In this document: positions 4,217 through 7,810 of the stretch, piece by piece
How the letters are laid out: every line of letters begins with the position of its first letter
Position numbering within the stretch: position 1 is the first letter of the stretch
Assembly (NCBI GenBank): GCA_964426915.1
Contig: CAYRTD010000173.1
Coordinates: 1-7,810, forward strand
DNA length: 7,810 nt
Direction of reading: 5' to 3'
Source: CAYRTD01 sp964426915
Lineage (GTDB): Bacteria; Bacteroidota; Bacteroidia; Bacteroidales; GCA-2748055
Notes under the pieces: model-generated
What the model was told of the DNA's origin: nothing
Databases searched by the model: none
What the model saw: only the letters and a program-made list of their open reading frames with translations
Position numbers and translations under genes: made by a program

Positions 4217-7200
4217 GTAATTCAAAGGAATTGTCGGAAAAAGTCACCCGGGAATTTAAACTGACAACACTGGCATTAAAAAACAGGAATACCGTATTCC
4301 TGCTTACCATAATAATAATATTGTTCGGACTTATTTCCTATTCGCGCCTGCCCAAGGAATTATTCCCTGATGTTGTGATTCCTACGGTTCTGGTTCAGAC
4401 CACCTATCTTGGGAATTCCCCCATCGATATTGAGAATCTGGTTACCCGGCCCATTGAGAAGGAAATTGACGGGATCAACGGGATCAAGGCTCTGAGATCG
4501 ACTTCAGCCCAGGATGCCTCGATGATATTTGTGGAATTCAATACGGATATTGAAATAGAAAATGCCCTTGATGATGTGAAAGATGCCGTTGACAAGGCTC
4601 AAAGCGAATTGCCCAATGATGAAAGTCTCATGGATCCTATGGTCATGGATTTCGATCTTTCGGAGTTTCCCATTCTGAATATAAATCTTTCGGGCGATTA
4701 CAGCATACGTGAGCTGAACAGCTTTGCCGAGTATCTGGAAGATCAGATAGAGACCATACCGGAAATTTCCAAGGTTGTTATCGAAGGAGTCGATGAACGG
4801 GAGGTTAAGATAAACGTAGATCTCCATAAATTGGAAGCAAATGAACTTTCTTTTATGGATATCCAGATGGCGGTATCGGAGGAGAACGTAACCATGTCGG
4901 GAGGCGAAATATTATTGGGTGAAACCCGCCGTTCCCTGCGTATTGAAGGGGAATTCGAGTCCGTGGATGAGATCAGGAATATTATCATCTCGACAGAAAA
5001 TGATAAGCCTGTATATTTAAAAAATGTAGCCGAAGTAATAGACGGTTATGCCGATCCCAACAGTTACGCCAGGCTAAATCAGCAACCTGTAGTTTCTGTG
5101 CAGGTTATCAAGAAAAGCGGGGAAAACCTCCTTGCTGCAACCGATAAAATATTTGAAATTATCGACAGGGCTGAAGAGACCCGCAATTTGCCTGAAAATT
5201 TAACGGTTACCCTTACCAACGACCAGTCTGAAATGGTAAGAAAGCAGATCCACAGCCTGGAGAACAATATGATCATGGGTATAATTCTCGTTGTTCTGGT
5301 TCTTTTTTATTTCCTCGGAACCCGGAATGCTCTTTTTGTCGGACTTGCCATTCCCATGTCGATGTTCTTATCCTTTGTGATATTGGGGCTTATCGGCTAT
5401 AAGCTGAACATGATCGTTTTGTTTTCACTGATCCTGGCATTGGGAATGCTGGTAGATAATGCCATTGTTACGGTGGAAAACATATACCGCTTTGTGGATC
5501 AGGGTTATCCCCCTTTCCGGGCGGCCAAACAGGCTGTGGGTGAAATTGCCATGCCTATAATAACATCGACCCTCACAACACTTTCCGCTTTTCTTCCATT
5601 GGCTTTTTGGGGCGGAATTACCGGGGAATTCATGAAAAATCTTCCCATTACCCTTATTGTGGTTCTTAGTTCCTCGCTTTTTACCGCCCTGGTAATTATT
5701 CCGGTTTTCTCGGCAACATTTATCAGAACCGGAGAGGACAGGAAGGATAATATGCCCGATAAGCGTAAGGGATTCAGGACAGCCCTGATTATGACCGGAC
5801 TGGCAATCCCGATGTTTGTTGCCGGCTGGCGTATAATTCCTAACCTGCTGATATTATTTGCTTTTCTTGGAGTGATGAACATTCTGTTTTTCCACAAAGC
5901 AGAGTCATGGTTCCAGGATGTTTTTCTTGTAAAACTTGAGGGTCTGTATAACAGGGTATTAAAATTTGCCCTTCGGGGAAGAAATCCCCTCTGGTTTTTT
6001 CTGGGGACCTTCTTACTTCTGATTTTCACCATCTTCTTTTATTTTGCGAGGGATATTGAGGTGAATTTCTTCCCGGAAAACCAGCCCAATTACATAAATA
6101 TTGAGGCTGAACTGCCCCTTGGAACCGATATTGAAAAGACCAATGCCTTTATGAAGGATCTTGAGGACGATATCAGTGAGATCATCAGACCTTACAGGGA
6201 TATTATAGAATCGGTGCTGACCACGGTAGGTAAAGGCGCCGAAGGAGATGTGGAGGCAGGAGTGGGAGGAACCCCCTATAAGGCATTTACCACCATTTCT
6301 TTTGTGGATTATAAAGAAAGGAAAGGAGAAGAAACCAGTTCAATAATGCGGGAGATTAGTGATAAACTGATTAATACCTACCCGGGTGTTCAGATCTCAG
6401 TTGAAAAGGATGAAATGGGTCCCCCTGCCGGAGAGCCCATAAACATCGAAGTTATCGGAGAGGATTTTGACAGTCTTCTTGCGGTAACTGATCGCTTAAT
6501 TCAGACGATAGAATCCGGAGATATAGAAGGTATCGAAGGACTCAAGATGGATCTGAAAACCGGAAAACCCGAATTACAGGTCAGCCTCGACCGGGAAAAA
6601 GTAAGGCGGTACGGACTTTCCACACGTATGGTGGCAAACACCATCAGGACAGCACTTTTTGGCTGGGAGATATCCGATTATAAAGTAGGAGAAGAGGAAT
6701 ATCCTGTGCAGCTGAGGCTTCAGGATAAATACAGGTACGATCTGGCTAGTCTTCTGAACCAGCGGGTAATTTTCAGGGAGAATGGACTGGTACATCTCCT
6801 GCCTATTTCGGCCCTTGCAGATATTAAATACCAGACGACCTATAGTTCCATACGGCGTAAGGACATGGACAGGGTGATCACCCTTTCTTCGAATGTTATA
6901 GAAGGTTTCAACGCCACAGAGATAAATCAGCAGATAGAAACCGTGCTGAGCAATAACCTGCAAATGCCGGAAGGCTATCAGTATGAATTTACCGGGGAGC
7001 AGCAGGAACAGCAGGACTCCATGGAGTTCCTCGGAAGAGCAATGCTCATTGCCCTGGCCATAATTTTGCTGATCCTGGTAACACAGTTTAATTCCCTGAT
7101 CAAGCCCCTGATCATACTTGCATCCGTTCTGTTCAGTACGATAGGAGTATTTGGCGGGCTGGCCACTTTCAAGATGGATTTCATAGTGGTAATGACAGGT

Positions 7201-7695
7201 ATAGGTATTGTATCGCTTGCGGGAATTGTGGTGAACAATGCGATTGTGCTGATCGACTATATAGAATTGCTTAAGAGCCGGAAAAGGGAAGAACTGGGTT
7301 TGGATCCGGACGCTTTTCTTCCGGTTGATGTAGCTACAGAATGTGTTATTCTGGGTGGAAGGACAAGGCTGAGACCGGTATTGTTAACAGCAATAACCAC
7401 CATCCTGGGTCTTATTTCACTGGCAATAGGATTGAATTTCGATTTTGAAGGATTATTGAGCGAATACAAACCCGACATTTATTTTGGCGGGGATCAGGTA
7501 CTTTTCTGGGGACCGATATCATGGACAGTTATTTTCGGGCTCACCTTCAGCACCTTTCTGACACTTGTGATTGTACCGGTAATGTACCGCTTATCGACAC
7601 TTACGCAGAAAAAGTTCCAGACCTGGTTTCCGCAGTTACGTAAGGAAAGTAACGGAGGTGGGGATATGTCGCCTGCTGCGCAGTTGAAGGACTAG
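4213..7695 (+). CDS. RND-family efflux pump, inner-membrane permease subunit
   Basis: The protein has 1160 residues, about 100 longer than AcrB-type pumps. It shows the two-fold RND plan: TM1 (about 27-44), a first porter/docking loop (45-350) with SRLPKELFPDVVIPTV, TM2-TM6 (352-503), then TM7 (592-612), a second porter loop (613-938) with the GPPAGEPINIEVIG stretch (736-749), and TM8-TM12 (939-1126). TM4 carries LVDNAIVTVEN (413-423), with D415 matching AcrB D407 but N416 in place of D408. TM10 carries VVNNAIVLIDY (1006-1016), with N1008 in place of AcrB K940. Two additional hydrophobic segments (about 522-539 and 541-560) sit between TM6 and TM7. It should work as a proton-driven trimer with the adaptor and TolC-like proteins upstream. 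The sequence resembles the HAE1-type hydrophobic/amphiphilic branch rather than metal pumps; the substrate is unknown. Confidence 0.95.
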   Translation: MSNSKELSEKVTREFKLTTLALKNRNTVFLLTIIIILFGLISYSRLPKELFPDVVIPTVLVQTTYLGNSPIDIENLVTRPIEKEIDGINGIKALRSTSAQDASMIFVEFNTDIEIENALDDVKDAVDKAQSELPNDESLMDPMVMDFDLSEFPILNINLSGDYSIRELNSFAEYLEDQIETIPEISKVVIEGVDEREVKINVDLHKLEANELSFMDIQMAVSEENVTMSGGEILLGETRRSLRIEGEFESVDEIRNIIISTENDKPVYLKNVAEVIDGYADPNSYARLNQQPVVSVQVIKKSGENLLAATDKIFEIIDRAEETRNLPENLTVTLTNDQSEMVRKQIHSLENNMIMGIILVVLVLFYFLGTRNALFVGLAIPMSMFLSFVILGLIGYKLNMIVLFSLILALGMLVDNAIVTVENIYRFVDQGYPPFRAAKQAVGEIAMPIITSTLTTLSAFLPLAFWGGITGEFMKNLPITLIVVLSSSLFTALVIIPVFSATFIRTGEDRKDNMPDKRKGFRTALIMTGLAIPMFVAGWRIIPNLLILFAFLGVMNILFFHKAESWFQDVFLVKLEGLYNRVLKFALRGRNPLWFFLGTFLLLIFTIFFYFARDIEVNFFPENQPNYINIEAELPLGTDIEKTNAFMKDLEDDISEIIRPYRDIIESVLTTVGKGAEGDVEAGVGGTPYKAFTTISFVDYKERKGEETSSIMREISDKLINTYPGVQISVEKDEMGPPAGEPINIEVIGEDFDSLLAVTDRLIQTIESGDIEGIEGLKMDLKTGKPELQVSLDREKVRRYGLSTRMVANTIRTALFGWEISDYKVGEEEYPVQLRLQDKYRYDLASLLNQRVIFRENGLVHLLPISALADIKYQTTYSSIRRKDMDRVITLSSNVIEGFNATEINQQIETVLSNNLQMPEGYQYEFTGEQQEQQDSMEFLGRAMLIALAIILLILVTQFNSLIKPLIILASVLFSTIGVFGGLATFKMDFIVVMTGIGIVSLAGIVVNNAIVLIDYIELLKSRKREELGLDPDAFLPVDVATECVILGGRTRLRPVLLTAITTILGLISLAIGLNFDFEGLLSEYKPDIYFGGDQVLFWGPISWTVIFGLTFSTFLTLVIVPVMYRLSTLTQKKFQTWFPQLRKESNGGGDMSPAAQLKD

Positions 7696-7730
7696 TGGGA
7701 GGGATGAGAGAGGGTCTCCCCCGGGGACAG

Positions 7731-7754
7731 AGTGAGAGTGAGAGTGAGGGTGAG
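7731..7754 (+). repeat. Tandem AGTGAG hexamer repeat
   Basis: There are three exact copies of AGTGAG (7731-7748) and a fourth with one change, GGTGAG (7749-7754), followed by the related TGTG. It is a short microsatellite-like tract on a purine-rich strand, prone to slippage, and lies 35 bases after the pump stop codon. Confidence 0.7.
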
Positions 7755-7771
7755 TGTGCTTTAAAACGCAG

Positions 7772-7786
7772 GCCTCCGGAGGAGGC
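7772..7786. repeat. GC-rich hairpin GCCTCC-GGA-GGAGGC
   Basis: A 6-bp stem (7772-7777 with 7781-7786) encloses a GGA loop; the 10-bp palindrome CCTCCGGAGG (7773-7782) is an alternative. The + strand continues with CAAACAACAA, not T. On the - strand the hairpin is followed by CTGCGTTTT, so it could be a weak terminator for a convergent gene outside the window. It may still help protect the 3' end of the efflux transcript. Confidence 0.35.
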
Positions 7787-7810
7787 AAACAACAATAGGT
7801 GTGCATGGCA

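Larger units (their letters stand above)
7696..7810. other. Purine-rich, low-complexity downstream DNA
   Basis: The 115 bases after the pump stop hold no gene. They begin purine-rich (G and A on the + strand), include the near-palindrome TCCCCCGGGGA (7717-7727), a hexamer repeat and a GC-rich hairpin. No hairpin followed by a T-run is visible on the + strand, so the operon terminator is either atypical or beyond the window. Confidence 0.5.

Noticed and set aside
5505..6032. A 175-codon open frame on the - strand
   Set aside because: It is antisense to the RND pump, rich in residues expected from reverse reading of membrane helices, and has no recognisable motif.
7697..7726. Second G-quadruplex candidate downstream of the pump
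   Set aside because: Three-G runs are separated by linkers of up to eight bases, one of them mostly C that would pair with the G-run instead; too weak to call.

Overview
The window reads as part of a Bacteroidota chromosome, most like the Bacteroidales/Marinilabiliales type. This is inferred from three things. The intergenic DNA is AT-rich and contains TAnnTTTG-type -7 promoter boxes. Start codons lack strong Shine-Dalgarno sequences. The efflux proteins have Bacteroidota-style features: a lipoprotein adaptor with an N-terminal coiled coil, and an RND pump of about 1160 residues with an extra membrane hairpin between its halves. I cannot name the genus.

Layout: bases 1-774 hold no convincing gene. 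The first ~490 bases carry palindromic, repeat-like DNA: a 14-bp inverted repeat, a nested hairpin and a strong G-quadruplex motif. Bases ~550-774 look like a regulatory region, with two candidate -7 boxes and four short dyads that could bind a TetR-type repressor. Four genes follow, all on the + strand: a TetR-family regulator (775-1401), a TolC-family outer-membrane efflux protein (1394-2740, overlapping the regulator by 8 bases), an RND periplasmic adaptor lipoprotein (3054-4184) and an RND inner-membrane pump (4213-7695). The 313-base gap between the TolC and adaptor genes is filled largely by a compact structured element. It contains two long hairpins, one with a perfect 16-bp stem, and is bordered by two copies of the same CAGAACCGA...GAGCTCA module. 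After the pump there are 115 bases of purine-rich, low-complexity DNA with hexamer repeats and a GC-rich hairpin.

How the genes work together: the three structural genes encode a complete tripartite efflux machine. The RND protein takes substrate from the inner membrane or periplasm using the proton gradient, the adaptor bridges it to the outer membrane, and the TolC-like protein forms the exit duct. The TetR protein, first in the cluster, probably represses its own promoter and thereby the whole operon until a ligand binds. The substrate cannot be read from the sequence.

The gene content is a conventional drug/toxin efflux operon, not a new system. The parts worth a second look are the structured repeat inside the operon, the 10-codon minicistron that exactly bridges the adaptor stop and the pump start, the N/N substitutions in the pump's proton-relay positions, and the dyad cluster upstream of the regulator.
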